A stretch of DNA of 64,000 nucleotides from Aureimonas fodinaquatilis (GTDB lineage: Bacteria > Pseudomonadota > Alphaproteobacteria > Rhizobiales > Rhizobiaceae). The stretch spans positions 1,116,001 through 1,180,000 of the forward strand of contig NZ_VTWH01000001.1 of NCBI RefSeq assembly GCF_008369445.1, read 5' to 3'. Positions 55,511-64,000 of the stretch are shown here, piece by piece. Below the pieces are notes generated by a model. It did not search any database. It worked only from the letters and a program-made list of their open reading frames with translations, and was not told the DNA's origin. The position numbers were made by a program, and so were the translations under genes. Each line of letters begins with the position of its first letter. Position 1 is the stretch's first letter.

Positions 55511-55781
55511 TGCGCCGCATCCTTTGACCGCGGATTTAACCTTGTGTCTGACGTTCAGTGCCAACGCCAACCGAGTGCTATGATGCACTTATTAAATCAT
55601 GAATAAAAAAGTCAACTATTTTGCGGGAAGATCGACAAATATCTCTGGATAGAGCTTTGAGATCCGTTGAAAAATCTGTGATTGCAAGGGACTGAAACGA
55701 CAATGGCGAATGCAGTGGTCTGCATCCGCCATTAATTTAAATACATAATATCAGTGATTTGTCAGGGTTTTCTGACGTGGT
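55511..55781. other. AT-rich intergenic region upstream of exbB
   Basis: About 270 bases, in part very AT-rich, between the exbB start and the choX stop. It contains TGA-N9-TCA at 55600-55614, the core of the IRO motif bound by the iron regulator RirA in Rhizobiales. I see no other structure and no convincing terminator for choX. Confidence 0.4.
55600..55614. promoter_or_regulatory. Possible RirA (IRO) box upstream of exbB-exbD-tonB
   Basis: TGA-N9-TCA (TGAATAAAAAAGTCA) about 90 bases before the exbB start. RirA represses iron-uptake genes in rhizobia at such sites. The core is short and can arise by chance in AT-rich DNA, so this is only suggestive. Confidence 0.3.
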
Positions 55782-56738
55782 TTATGAACCGATGTCAGCC
55801 TTGACCGCATCAAGACCAGGCTCGCCGGTAAAGGTTGTCACACCTGCAAGCCAAGGTGTCAAAACATCCGGGCTGGCCGCAAGCCATTCTTTGGCTGCCG
55901 TTTCCGGCTCCTTGCTGTCGTTCAGGATGCCGCCCATGATTTCATTTTCCAGTTCCAGTGAAAATTCCAGATTGGCAAGGAACTGGCCAAGATTGGGACA
56001 CTCGTCTTTCAAGCCTTTGCGGGTGTTTGTGTCCACCGTCGCGCCGCCAAAATCCGCGCCGAACACATCATCGCCGCCAGACAGGTAGCGAAGATCAAAA
56101 TTGGCATTCATCGGATGCGGTTCCCAGCCCAGAAACACAATCGGCTGTTCGCCCCGTGTCTGGCGGGACACCTGCGAAAGCATGCCCTGCTCGGAAGATT
56201 CAACAAGCTCGAAGCCGGAAAGGTCGAACTTGTTATCATTGATCATTTCCAGAATGAGGCGGTTGCCGTCATTGCCGGGTTCAATTCCATAGATACGGTT
56301 GCCCAGCTCATCGCGGAATTTTGCAATGTCCTCAAACGATGTCAGGCCTTTGTCGTAAAGGTAGGCTGGAACTGCCAGCGTATATTTTGCGCCGGTCAGG
56401 TTGGTGCGGATAACCTCGATTGTGCCCTTATCGCGATATGGGGCAATGTCGGCTTCCATTGTTGGCATCCAGTTGCCCAGAAACACATCAATGTCACCAT
56501 TGGCCAGCGAGGTGAATGTAACAGGCAAGGCCAGAATGCTGGTCTGCGGTTCATAGCCGAGGGCTTTGAGAACAATGGAGGCGGTTGCCGTGGTTGCGGT
56601 GATGTCTGTCCAGCCCACATCCGCAAACCGGACCGCCTTGCAGGACTGAGGTTCTGCTGCGACTGCCTGGCCTGAGAAAGCGGCGATTGTAACAATGGCC
56701 GCAAATACCGGCATTTTGAGTTTCAAGGCGAGCGACAT
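55782..56738 (-). CDS. choX: Choline ABC transporter substrate-binding protein ChoX
   Basis: A periplasmic choline-binding protein of the OpuAC/ProX fold, 318 residues. The signal peptide ends at AVAAE (about residue 28). The ligand-binding aromatic residues expected for ChoX are visible: tryptophan in VRFADVGWTDI, GNWMPTMEAD, tyrosine near AKYTLAVPAYLYDKG, and GWEPHPMNANFD. It would deliver choline with high affinity. Unlike the usual choXWV operon, no permease or ATPase gene follows; the next gene downstream is exbB. GAGGGAA precedes the ATG. It is divergent from the betI-betB fusion and probably under BetI control. Confidence 0.9.
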   Translation of the reverse strand: MSLALKLKMPVFAAIVTIAAFSGQAVAAEPQSCKAVRFADVGWTDITATTATASIVLKALGYEPQTSILALPVTFTSLANGDIDVFLGNWMPTMEADIAPYRDKGTIEVIRTNLTGAKYTLAVPAYLYDKGLTSFEDIAKFRDELGNRIYGIEPGNDGNRLILEMINDNKFDLSGFELVESSEQGMLSQVSRQTRGEQPIVFLGWEPHPMNANFDLRYLSGGDDVFGADFGGATVDTNTRKGLKDECPNLGQFLANLEFSLELENEIMGGILNDSKEPETAAKEWLAASPDVLTPWLAGVTTFTGEPGLDAVKADIGS

Positions 56739-56863
56739 AGATTCCCTCTTTTGCTAAAATAACAATCTGAATGGTTCACTAGCTTGTCTTGCCGTAACTG
56801 CACAATGACATGTAAGCGGATATCAAGAAGTCTGGCACGAAGACCAGAAAAGTCAATTGGCTG

Positions 56864-56879
56864 TTGAATGCGCGTTCAA
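56864..56879. promoter_or_regulatory. BetI-like palindrome 1
   Basis: TTGAATGCGCGTTCAA, an inverted repeat TTGAA-N6-TTCAA, lies in the choX/betIB divergent region. It matches the half-site of the second palindrome 97 bases away, so both probably bind the BetI domain encoded next door. Confidence 0.5.
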
Positions 56880-56959
56880 GTTAAATTCTATTGGATATGC
56901 GACATTTATTTGCCAGTATGTGCCGAGTCATATGCTAGTGATCGAAAATCAACCAGTTC

Positions 56960-56977
56960 ATTGAACGCTTGTTCAAT
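56960..56977. promoter_or_regulatory. BetI-like palindrome 2
   Basis: ATTGAACGCTTGTTCAAT: perfect seven-base arms around GCTT, ending 30 bases before the fusion gene's ATG. Position and symmetry fit an autorepressor operator of the TetR type. The TTGAAC half-site resembles that of the first palindrome. Confidence 0.6.
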
Positions 56978-57007
56978 ATCTGTTATTCTGCCCGTGAAGG
57001 ATTTTTT

Positions 57008-59113
57008 ATGAGCAAAGCTGCGCCCGCACCCCGCATTGGAGTCGAAGATGAGCGCCGCCGCCAACTGGTGGATGCCACCGTGGAGTCTATGGCGGAGGTG
57101 GGTTTTGCCGCATCCAGCCTGACCGAAATCGCCGGCAGAGCGGGGTTTGCTGCCAGCCTTGTATCACATTATTTCGGTGATAAGGATGGCCTGCTTGAAG
57201 CAACATTGCGGCATCTGGCCAGCCGTGTTTCCGATGCTGTGCTGTTGCGCCTGCGCGCCGCTGACGGCCCGAGAGAGCGTATACAGGCTATCATTGATGC
57301 CAATCTGGCACCGGAAGAGTTTGACCAGCGCACTGGCAGTGTCTGGCTGGCCTTCTGGGGGCAGGTCCTGCATTCCGACCGGTTGAGGCGGGTTCAGCGT
57401 GTTTACCAGCAGCGCATGCTTTCCAATCTTCGTCATGACCTGCGGGCGCTGGTATCGACTGAGGATGCACCGCGCATCGCTTTGGCCATTGCCGCGGTGA
57501 TCGACGGGTTGTGGTTGCGTTCCACCCTTTCGCAAACAGTGGAAACCGACAGCGAAGCTGCGCGCAGCATGGCCAGCGAATTTGTGGACCGGGAAATCGC
57601 CGCCGCGCGCCCGGCTGCGCCGAAGTCACTGCCGCGCCCGGCCGTTATTTCCTCCGCGCCGGTGGCGGGTTGCTATATCGACGGACACCTGGTGACCGAC
57701 ATTCGGGGCCCGGCTTTTGCCGACATCAATCCGGCAACAGGCGAGGTTTTGGCGCAGGTGCCAATTGCCGGTGCAAACGAGGTGGACCGTGCGGTGCAGT
57801 CTGCCAAAAAGGGCCAGGCTGTCTGGGCGGCAATGACCGGTGCAGAGCGTGGCCGCATCATGCAGCGAGCCGTGGCCTTGCTGCGCGAAGAAAATGATGA
57901 GTTGGCCGAGCTGGAAACCCGTGACACCGGCAAGCCGGTGCAGGAAACACGCGTTGTGGACATTGCCTCCGGCGCGGATTGTCTGGAATATTTTGCCGGA
58001 CTGGCGGCGGGACTGGTTGGCGAGCATGTGGATCTTGGTCCGCAGGCGTTTGGCTATACAAGGCGGGAGCCGTTGGGCATTGTTGCCGGCATTGGCGCCT
58101 GGAATTATCCGTTGCAGATTGCTGCGTGGAAAGCCGCCCCTGCGCTGGCGGCCGGCAATGCCATGATTTTCAAACCAGCGGAGCTGAGCCCGCTGTCGGC
58201 GCTGAAACTGGCGGAAATTTTCACCCGCGCCGGAATGCCGAACGGCGTTTTCAATGTGGTGCAGGGCGATGGCTCTACCGGGCAATTGCTGTCTCGCCAC
58301 CCCGACATTGCCAAAATTTCGCTGACGGGTGAGGTTGGCACCGGCAAACGTGTGCTGGCCGATGCTGCCAACACCATGAAGCAGGTGACATTGGAGCTTG
58401 GCGGCAAATCACCATTGGTGATTTTTGATGATTGCGATCTTGATGATGCGGTTTCCGCGGCTCTTCTGGCGAACTTCTATTCCGCCGGCGAGGTCTGTTC
58501 CAACGGCACCCGTGTGTTTGTGCAACAGGGGCTGCATGAGCGGTTTGTTGAACGATTGGTTGAACGCACGGCCCGCATGATTGTTGGCGATCCGCTGGAT
58601 CCGGCGACACAGGTTGGCGCGCTGATTTCTGAAAAGCACATGCAGAAGGTGCTTTCCTACATTGAAGTTGGTCGGCGCGAGGGTGCGCGGCTGGTCAGTG
58701 GCGGTCACCGGGTAACAGATGGAGCACTGGCACAGGGTGCCTTTGTTGCCCCAACGGTGTTTGATGCCTGCCGCGATGATATGCGCATTGCCACAGAGGA
58801 AATCTTCGGCCCAGTCATGTCGGTTCTGACCTTCCGCGACGAAGACGAGGTTGTAAGCCGCGCCAATGCAACCGAATTTGGTTTGGCCGCTGGCGTCTTC
58901 ACCCGCGATCTGGCGCGCGGGCACCGGGTTATTGCACGCCTGGATGCCGGCACAACCTGGATCAACCATTACAATCTAACGCCGATCGAGCTGCCATTTG
59001 GCGGAGTGAAGCGATCCGGGCTTGGGCGTGAAAATGGCCGCGCCGCTCTGGAGGCGCATACACGCGTCAAGAGCGTCTACGTCAATCTGGGGCCGGTGGA
59101 AGCTCCCTACTGA
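57008..59113 (+). CDS. betB: BetI-BetB fusion: TetR-type choline-responsive repressor joined to betaine aldehyde dehydrogenase
   Basis: One uninterrupted 701-residue frame that joins two proteins normally made separately. Residues ~1-204 match full-length BetI: the HTH region ([21 protein letters not shown]) and the ligand domain with [17 protein letters not shown] and [16 protein letters not shown] short linker, about 205-218, is rich in proline and alanine. From ~218 to the end it is BetB, which oxidises betaine aldehyde to glycine betaine: [38 protein letters not shown], the general-base glutamate in LELGGKSP (about 462), the nucleophile in SAGEVCSNG (about 496) and [12 protein letters not shown]. 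No stop or likely internal start lies in the linker. GAAGGA precedes the ATG. betA follows. Confidence 0.92.
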   Translation: MSKAAPAPRIGVEDERRRQLVDATVESMAEVGFAASSLTEIAGRAGFAASLVSHYFGDKDGLLEATLRHLASRVSDAVLLRLRAADGPRERIQAIIDANLAPEEFDQRTGSVWLAFWGQVLHSDRLRRVQRVYQQRMLSNLRHDLRALVSTEDAPRIALAIAAVIDGLWLRSTLSQTVETDSEAARSMASEFVDREIAAARPAAPKSLPRPAVISSAPVAGCYIDGHLVTDIRGPAFADINPATGEVLAQVPIAGANEVDRAVQSAKKGQAVWAAMTGAERGRIMQRAVALLREENDELAELETRDTGKPVQETRVVDIASGADCLEYFAGLAAGLVGEHVDLGPQAFGYTRREPLGIVAGIGAWNYPLQIAAWKAAPALAAGNAMIFKPAELSPLSALKLAEIFTRAGMPNGVFNVVQGDGSTGQLLSRHPDIAKISLTGEVGTGKRVLADAANTMKQVTLELGGKSPLVIFDDCDLDDAVSAALLANFYSAGEVCSNGTRVFVQQGLHERFVERLVERTARMIVGDPLDPATQVGALISEKHMQKVLSYIEVGRREGARLVSGGHRVTDGALAQGAFVAPTVFDACRDDMRIATEEIFGPVMSVLTFRDEDEVVSRANATEFGLAAGVFTRDLARGHRVIARLDAGTTWINHYNLTPIELPFGGVKRSGLGRENGRAALEAHTRVKSVYVNLGPVEAPY

Positions 59114-59167
59114 AGCATTTCCTGTTGGGGCGCAAACGCTTCAACAGCAGGGCAATGCAACACAACA
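59114..59167. repeat. Single copy of the dispersed ~54-bp palindromic repeat
   Basis: It begins AGCATTTCC one base after the betIB stop and ends with GCAGGGCAATGCAACAC, like the units at 52.9 kb and the copy at 10.68 kb. The palindrome centre is changed (TGTTG...CAACA). It may act as an mRNA 3'-end structure between betIB and betA. Confidence 0.5.
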
Positions 59168-59172
59168 AAGGG

Positions 59173-59205
59173 TTGGAGCAGTTCAGGTGACCTGAACTGC
59201 TCCAA
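59173..59205. promoter_or_regulatory. 33-bp perfect palindrome just before betA
   Basis: Arms of 16 bases (TTGGAGCAGTTCAGGT and its exact complement) around a single G, ending eight bases before the betA ATG. As RNA it would form a stable hairpin next to the ribosome-binding site. As DNA it could be a dimer-binding site. It does not resemble the BetI-like sites. Confidence 0.55.
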
Positions 59206-59213
59206 GGTATGTC

Positions 59214-60875
59214 ATGCACGAACAGCGGTTTGATTATGTCATTATTGGTGCGGGTTCGGCCGGTTCGGTGCTGGCTTCCCGCCTGAGCGAGGACAAGTCA
59301 AACCGGGTGCTTGTGCTGGAATATGGCGGCTCTGACCGGTCCATGCTGATCCAGATGCCCAGCGCGCTTTCCATTCCCATGAACATGAAAAAGTACAATT
59401 GGGGTTATGAAAGCCTGCCGGAGCCCCATTTGAACAATCGGCGCATGAACCTGCCGCGCGGCAAGGTGCTGGGCGGGTCTTCGTCCATCAATGGCATGGT
59501 GTATGTGCGCGGCGCGCCGCAGGATTTCGATGGCTGGGAAAAGCTGGGTGCGCGGGGTTGGTCCTATGCCGATGTGCTGCCGTATTTTCGCAAGGCAGAG
59601 AGCAGGCAGAGCGGTGGTGACGACTATCGCGGGTCGGAAGGCGCATTGCACACGCGCTATGGTGAACTGACAAACCCGCTGTACCAAACCTTCATCGAAG
59701 CCGGGCGGCAGGCGGGTTATGATGTCACCGATGATTACAATGGCGAACATTTTGAAGGCTTCGGCCGACTGGACATGACCGTGCATAATGGTCGGCGCTG
59801 GTCTGCGGCAAATGCCTATCTGCACCCGGCAATGGAACGCGCCAATCTGACCGTGCAGTTGCATGCGCTGGTTGAGCGGATTGTTTTTGACGGGCGGCGT
59901 GCCACGGGTGTGGAGTTTCTGCTGAATGGTGAGCGGCAGGTGGTTCACGCCAGCCGGGAGGTTATTCTGTCCGCCGGTTCCATCAATTCGCCCAAGCTTC
60001 TGAAGCTTTCAGGCATTGGCGGTGGTGCAGAACTGCAAGGCCATGGCATTGACGTCATTGCCGATCGACCCGGTGTCGGGACAAATTTGCAGGACCATCT
60101 GGAGTTTTACTTTCAACTTGCCTGCACCCAGCCGCTGACCCTGTACTCCGCGCAAAGTCTGGTGGCGAAGGGGCGCATCGGGGCGCAGTGGCTGTTGATG
60201 AAAAACGGCCTCGGGTCCACCAATCATTTCGAGGCTGGCGGCTTTATCCGCTCGCGTCCCGGTGTTGAATATGCCGATATTCAGTTTCACTTTCTGCCGT
60301 TGGCGGTGACGTATGATGGCAAGGGGCTGGCGTCCGAGCATGGTTTTCAGGCGCATGTCGGCCCGATGCGCTCCAGGTCGCGCGGGCAGGTGCGGCTGGC
60401 ATCAGCAGACCCGAGGGCTGCGCCGCTGGTGCAGTTCAACTATATGAGCCACCCGGAAGACTGGGAAGAAATGCGCGCCTGTGTGCGGCTGACGCGGGAA
60501 ATTTTTGCGCAAGCGGCATTTGACCCCTATCGCGGACGGGAGATTCAGCCTGGTGCCGATGTGCAGAGCGATGAGCAGATAGACGCCTTTGTGCGTGAAC
60601 ATGTGGAAAGCGCCTTCCACCCGTCCTGCAGCAACAGAATGGGGCAGGCGGATGACGCGTTGAGCGTTGTGGATGAAGAGACGCGGCTGATCGGGGTGGA
60701 TGGTCTGCGCGTTGTCGATTCATCGATTATGCCTGCAATTACCACCGGCAATTTGAATGCTCCGACAATTATGCTGGCGGAGAAAGCGGCAGACCATATT
60801 CTGGGCAGGCCCATGCTGCCAGCGGTGCCGGTGAAGTACCACCGGCCCGAAAACTGGCAGACAGCGCAGCGTTAA
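59214..60875 (+). CDS. betA: Choline dehydrogenase
   Basis: A GMC-family flavoprotein of 553 residues that oxidises choline to betaine aldehyde, usually at the inner membrane. The FAD motif is [19 protein letters not shown] at residues 8-26, the GMC signature 1 is [20 protein letters not shown] near 83-102, and signature 2 is [19 protein letters not shown] near 255. The catalytic histidine is in [13 protein letters not shown], and the C-terminal [28 protein letters not shown] follows. It lies 100 bases after betIB, with a repeat and a 33-bp palindrome in between. Its stop codon overlaps that of the convergent etfB gene. Confidence 0.94.
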   Translation: MHEQRFDYVIIGAGSAGSVLASRLSEDKSNRVLVLEYGGSDRSMLIQMPSALSIPMNMKKYNWGYESLPEPHLNNRRMNLPRGKVLGGSSSINGMVYVRGAPQDFDGWEKLGARGWSYADVLPYFRKAESRQSGGDDYRGSEGALHTRYGELTNPLYQTFIEAGRQAGYDVTDDYNGEHFEGFGRLDMTVHNGRRWSAANAYLHPAMERANLTVQLHALVERIVFDGRRATGVEFLLNGERQVVHASREVILSAGSINSPKLLKLSGIGGGAELQGHGIDVIADRPGVGTNLQDHLEFYFQLACTQPLTLYSAQSLVAKGRIGAQWLLMKNGLGSTNHFEAGGFIRSRPGVEYADIQFHFLPLAVTYDGKGLASEHGFQAHVGPMRSRSRGQVRLASADPRAAPLVQFNYMSHPEDWEEMRACVRLTREIFAQAAFDPYRGREIQPGADVQSDEQIDAFVREHVESAFHPSCSNRMGQADDALSVVDEETRLIGVDGLRVVDSSIMPAITTGNLNAPTIMLAEKAADHILGRPMLPAVPVKYHRPENWQTAQR

Positions 60876-61615
60876 CCCAGGCCAAGCTTGCGCAAATGCG
60901 CCAGAATGGCCCTGGCAGCGTGTTCTGCCTCAGGGGCAATCAGCAGTTCTCCATCACCGCTTGCCGCTTCCGTGGCGGCCTTCAAGCGCTCTGCCGCGCT
61001 GCCGCCCAGAGCGGTATTGCGCATCAATCTGGGGCGGGGGCGCAACGGCCGCTCGACAAGCTCCTGCTGCCAATCTGGTCCATCCGCCGCAAGTTCAGAA
61101 ATGACGCCGCGGCGCTGGCGGGCAAATGCGAATGGCATTGCAGCCAGGGCAGAAGAATGCACCGTCACCAGCAACGGCCCCGTCTGGTGTATGCGGCGGC
61201 GCTGGCCTTTGCCAAGCGCCTGATCCAGAACAAACGCATCACCATCCACGCTGATGGCAGCAATGTTGGCCAGGACCGGCCAACCCATGGCTTGCGCCAG
61301 AAGATAGGGAAGCATGCCGGTTGCATCACGGCCACTGCGCCCGCCCGCCAGAACCAGCGCCGGCTTGATGTCGTTCAATCTGGCCTGCAGGGCAGGCAAT
61401 ACATCCAGACTGTCCGGAATTGCCAGGTGCTCAATCTGCGTAAGCCCATGGCCCAGTGCTGGCGCGACCGCCTGAAGATCATTTCCAGCATAAAGGCCTA
61501 GTGTTTCAGCCTGTAGCGCGTTTGCCAGCGCAATGGCCTGCAACTCTTCCTGCTGTGGTTGCGGGTTGCCGGTTTCCGGGTGGCGTGCGGCGGACAGAAG
61601 AACAACCGCCTTCAT
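60872..61615 (-). CDS. Electron transfer flavoprotein beta subunit (methylated-glycine catabolism type)
   Basis: A 247-residue ETF beta-like protein. It starts [29 protein letters not shown] and has [27 protein letters not shown]-like text, the adenine-nucleotide domain signature DxxGRDATG found in ETF/FixA proteins, and [13 protein letters not shown]. This divergent branch goes with DgcB-type dehydrogenases rather than with fatty-acid oxidation. The ATG overlaps the etfA stop as ATGA, so the two are coupled. It probably accepts electrons from a dimethylglycine or sarcosine dehydrogenase. Confidence 0.85.
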   Translation of the reverse strand: MKAVVLLSAARHPETGNPQPQQEELQAIALANALQAETLGLYAGNDLQAVAPALGHGLTQIEHLAIPDSLDVLPALQARLNDIKPALVLAGGRSGRDATGMLPYLLAQAMGWPVLANIAAISVDGDAFVLDQALGKGQRRRIHQTGPLLVTVHSSALAAMPFAFARQRRGVISELAADGPDWQQELVERPLRPRPRLMRNTALGGSAAERLKAATEAASGDGELLIAPEAEHAARAILAHLRKLGLG

Positions 61616-62673
61616 GCATCTTCCTCCGCCAACAGCGACAGCAGCGCAACCATGATGGGGTGTGCATCGCCGACAATGGCCAGATCAGCCCGGGCTATCA
61701 TGGCGGCATGCAGATCCGTGTTGACTGCGATAACGTGCTGGCAATCCGCAATGCCTTGCAGATGCTGCGGAGCGCCAGCAATACCAAGGGCAAGGTAGCA
61801 CCCGGCTGCAAGCACAGTGCCGGATGCGCCCACCTGCGCCTCACGCGGCATGAGCCCGGCATCGCAGACAACGCGGCTGGCACCGGGCGTTGCCTTAAGG
61901 GCAGCGGCAAGCTGGCGAAACAGGTCAAAATCCACAATGCCATTGCCGGCAGATGCTACGAAATCTGCCTCCGTCAACGGCAATTGCCCGGTGTCCAGAG
62001 GCAGCATCTCTGCCTGCCATTCGCTGCAGGTTGAAGTCGGGGCGGGCAATGGTCGCGCCTCACGCTGGTCTGCGGCATAGGGCGGCACCATATCTGGCGC
62101 GATTGTGATTATGGCGGGCGGCGTCTGTGCAACTTGTTCAACTCTTTGAGCAGGCAGCCCGCGTACCAGCCCGCGCTCGCTGACTTGCTCGGCATTGGCG
62201 AAAAACGGCAGGTTCAACGCAACGGCAAGGCGGCGGGCAAGGTCGCCGCCGTCAAGCGTTTCCGCAACAATGATATGGCGCGGCTCTAAGGTTCTGATGG
62301 CCGCAATCAGGCTTTCAGCGCGGGCTTGCGGGTGTATGTCAGGCGGCAAGACGCAAACGCGGTCTGCCCCGGCGGCCCCCGCCCCGTCAACCGGCCTCTC
62401 GGCAATCAGAACGACTCCGCCCGATTTGCCAGCGAGAGCGCGTGCCGCGCCCAGCACCTGCCGGTCAACCGGGTTCAGGTCGCTGATGCCTCTGTCTGCC
62501 ACGGCAACCACCCAGAATTCCGGATTCTCAACAATGATTGCCAGTTGCTGCCGTTTTGCTGTTTCAACGGGTTGGAATCCAGCGGTCGATGTGCGGTCAA
62601 AACGCGGGCGTGCGTCGCCGGCAACCCGCATAGCTTCCCGCGCCAGACGCGGGTCCCTGCGCGGGCGGCTCAT
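61612..62673 (-). CDS. Electron transfer flavoprotein alpha subunit (methylated-glycine catabolism type)
   Basis: A 353-residue ETF alpha-like protein. The N-terminal ~240 residues form the nucleotide-fold domain (LAIIVENPEFWVVAVADRG and HIIVAETLDGGDLARRLAVALNLP). The C-terminal FAD domain shows FVASAGNGIVDFDLFRQLA, AGLMPREAQVGASGTVLAAGCYLALGIAGAPQHL and DLAIVGDAHPIMVALLSLL, the standard FAD-binding order. It should shuttle electrons with its beta partner encoded downstream. Its start overlaps the end of the DgcB-like gene as ATGA, so all three are one transcription unit. Confidence 0.87.
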   Translation of the reverse strand: MSRPRRDPRLAREAMRVAGDARPRFDRTSTAGFQPVETAKRQQLAIIVENPEFWVVAVADRGISDLNPVDRQVLGAARALAGKSGGVVLIAERPVDGAGAAGADRVCVLPPDIHPQARAESLIAAIRTLEPRHIIVAETLDGGDLARRLAVALNLPFFANAEQVSERGLVRGLPAQRVEQVAQTPPAIITIAPDMVPPYAADQREARPLPAPTSTCSEWQAEMLPLDTGQLPLTEADFVASAGNGIVDFDLFRQLAAALKATPGASRVVCDAGLMPREAQVGASGTVLAAGCYLALGIAGAPQHLQGIADCQHVIAVNTDLHAAMIARADLAIVGDAHPIMVALLSLLAEEDA

Positions 62674-64000
62674 GCTGCCACCGGCGTTTTCAGCGGTTGC
62701 GTTTCCACCGCGCGCAAAACCAGTTCTGCAAGGTCCATGACATCGGGGCGCTCACCAACAACGCCTTCCAGCATGGCGGTGCATTGCGGGCAAGCCACGG
62801 CCAGAAGGGTCGCACCCGTGGCTTTTGCCTCATTCATGCGAATATCGGGAATGCGCCTTTCGCCCGCAATGTCGCTCAGCGCTGCGCCACCGCCGCCGCC
62901 GCAGCAACGCGACCGCATGGCATGTCGCGGCATTTCCCTGACGTCCAGCCCCAGCCGCGCCAGAAGTTGGCGCGGGGCAGCAACCTCGCCATTGTACCGG
63001 CCCAGATAGCATGGGTCATGGTAGGTTGCGGTTTGTGCGGGCAGGTTTTGCACCGTCATGCGCCCGTCTGCTGCCAGCTCTTCCAGAAACTGGCTGTGAT
63101 GGGTTACCTGATAAATGCCGCCCAGCGCTGGATATTCATTGCGCAAGACATGCAGAGCGTGCGGGTCGGCGGTGACAATACGGTTGAACTGATATTGCGC
63201 AAGAGTTGCAATATTGGCAGCTGCGAGGCGTTGAAAACCAGCCTCGTCACCCAGGCGACGGGCAATGTCGCCGCAATCGCGCTCCTGTGGCCCCAGCACT
63301 GCAAAATCGACCCTTGCATGCTGCAAAAGCCGCACCAGCGCACGCAATGTGCGGCCATAGCGCAGGTCGTATGCGCCTTCACCCAGCCACAACAGAACAT
63401 CTGCCCGGCCTTTGGTGGTCATCAGCGGCAGTTCCAGCCCGGCGGCAAAGTCCAGCCGCGAAGCCAGTGGCCGCCCTCCCGGTTCATCTGCCTGCCGCAG
63501 AGCGGCAAGCGCGGTTTCAGCTTTTGCCGGCAGCGCACCCAGTTCCATGGTTTGGAACCGGCGAAGATCCACCACCGCGTCCACATGCTCAATCATCATC
63601 GGGCATTCTTCAACGCAGGCGCGGCAGGTGGTGCAGGACCACAATGTGTCGGGATGAATGGCGGCATCCGTGCCGATGATCGGCGCATTCTCGTCATGCG
63701 CCATGGCGCGGGCCAGATCGGCGATGAGGTGCCGGGGGCTGAGCGGCTGGCCAGCGGCAAAGGCAGGACATGCGCTTTCGCACCGCCCGCATTGCACGCA
63801 TGCGTCAAAGGAAAGCAGCCGGTTCCAGCTGAAGTCCGCCGGGGTTTCAACCCCGAGCTTTTCCGCGTCAAGATTTGTTGGGAGCAGATTGCTGGCGAGA
63901 TGACCGGAAAAGCGCGTGGGCCGAGGATGTGCCGCCAGATGCAAAGCGCCAGCCAGAGCATGGCGCATCGGCCCATTGCCCGCCTGCCATGCCAGTGCAA
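62670..64000 (-). CDS. DgcB-like iron-sulphur protein of dimethylglycine/betaine catabolism (partial, runs off the right edge)
   Basis: The last ~443 residues of a 4Fe-4S (Fe-S)-binding oxidoreductase; the reading frame is open to the end of the window, so the N-terminus, normally a membrane domain (DUF3483 type), is missing. Two ferredoxin-like cysteine clusters are visible: CVQCGRCESACP and CTTCRACVEECP. The C-terminal CCG domain has HDPCYLGRYN, RSRCCGGGGGAA and VACPQC. Related DgcB proteins work with DgcA in demethylating dimethylglycine. The immediate etfA and etfB neighbours and the bet genes support a role in betaine breakdown. The ATG at 63968 is internal, not the true start. Confidence 0.83.
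   Translation of the reverse strand, partial: ALAWQAGNGPMRHALAGALHLAAHPRPTRFSGHLASNLLPTNLDAEKLGVETPADFSWNRLLSFDACVQCGRCESACPAFAAGQPLSPRHLIADLARAMAHDENAPIIGTDAAIHPDTLWSCTTCRACVEECPMMIEHVDAVVDLRRFQTMELGALPAKAETALAALRQADEPGGRPLASRLDFAAGLELPLMTTKGRADVLLWLGEGAYDLRYGRTLRALVRLLQHARVDFAVLGPQERDCGDIARRLGDEAGFQRLAAANIATLAQYQFNRIVTADPHALHVLRNEYPALGGIYQVTHHSQFLEELAADGRMTVQNLPAQTATYHDPCYLGRYNGEVAAPRQLLARLGLDVREMPRHAMRSRCCGGGGGAALSDIAGERRIPDIRMNEAKATGATLLAVACPQCTAMLEGVVGERPDVMDLAELVLRAVETQPLKTPVAA

Overview
The window looks like the chromosome of an alphaproteobacterium of the Hyphomicrobiales (Rhizobiales) type. This rests on gene content: the cell-cycle methyltransferase CcrM next to MutY, DUF721 and DsbA; a RibB whose GTP-cyclohydrolase half has lost its zinc cysteines; the NAGGN osmoprotectant operon; ChoX and Bet choline genes; and an ETF/DgcB-type module. 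The species cannot be named from sequence alone. Most of the window is moderately GC-rich core sequence. Two stretches stand out: about 23.97-33.32 kb, and an AT-rich block around an RTX gene at about 34.1-39.2 kb.

Layout. 1-7 kb: 5' end of thrC, a small lipoprotein, a HAD phosphatase, ccrM, mutY, a two-gene glycan insert (GT25 glycosyltransferase and O-antigen ligase-like protein), and a DUF721/DciA protein. 7-24 kb: dsbA-like gene, pyruvate phosphate dikinase, DUF1499 protein, MBL hydrolase, trhO, an MFS transporter, ribB, terC, fdhD, the three-gene NAGGN operon (amidotransferase, ligase, M42 peptidase), a MaoC dehydratase, phosphoglycolate phosphatase, and tRNA-Thr(CGT).

23.96-33.32 kb: a 9.4-kb segment bounded by two 14-bp copies of the tRNA-Thr 3' end, so very probably a genomic island integrated in that tRNA gene, although no integrase is visible. 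It encodes a GntR regulator and an FAD amino-acid oxidase, divergent from a tripartite tricarboxylate-type transporter (TctC-B-A), two gamma-glutamyltransferase-family enzymes without signal peptides, and a RidA protein. Together these read as uptake of a gamma-glutamyl-type compound, cytoplasmic cleavage, oxidation of the released amine or amino acid, and imine detoxification. The substrate is unknown.

33.3-40.8 kb: an unexplained structured non-coding stretch, a secreted thermonuclease-like protein, a truncated copy of an RTX N-terminus, a full 1302-residue RTX protein, a small RMF-domain protein and a threonine aldolase. 40.9-53 kb: gltB and gltD, an SGNH hydrolase with a lytic transglycosylase, a 3-hydroxyisobutyryl-CoA hydrolase, an enoyl-CoA hydratase, and a VOC-family dioxygenase. 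52.88-53.08 kb: a 54-bp palindromic repeat array whose relatives also occur near 10.7 and 59.1 kb.

53-64 kb: the exbB-exbD-tonB operon, then a choline region. Here choX is divergent from a single 701-residue gene that fuses the BetI repressor to BetB betaine aldehyde dehydrogenase, followed by betA. Two BetI-like palindromes lie in the choX/betIB promoter region. Convergent to betA are etfB, etfA and a DgcB-like iron-sulphur protein that runs off the right edge. This suggests that choline is oxidised to glycine betaine and that methylated glycines are then demethylated. The BetI-BetB fusion and the gamma-glutamyl island are the most interesting observations.
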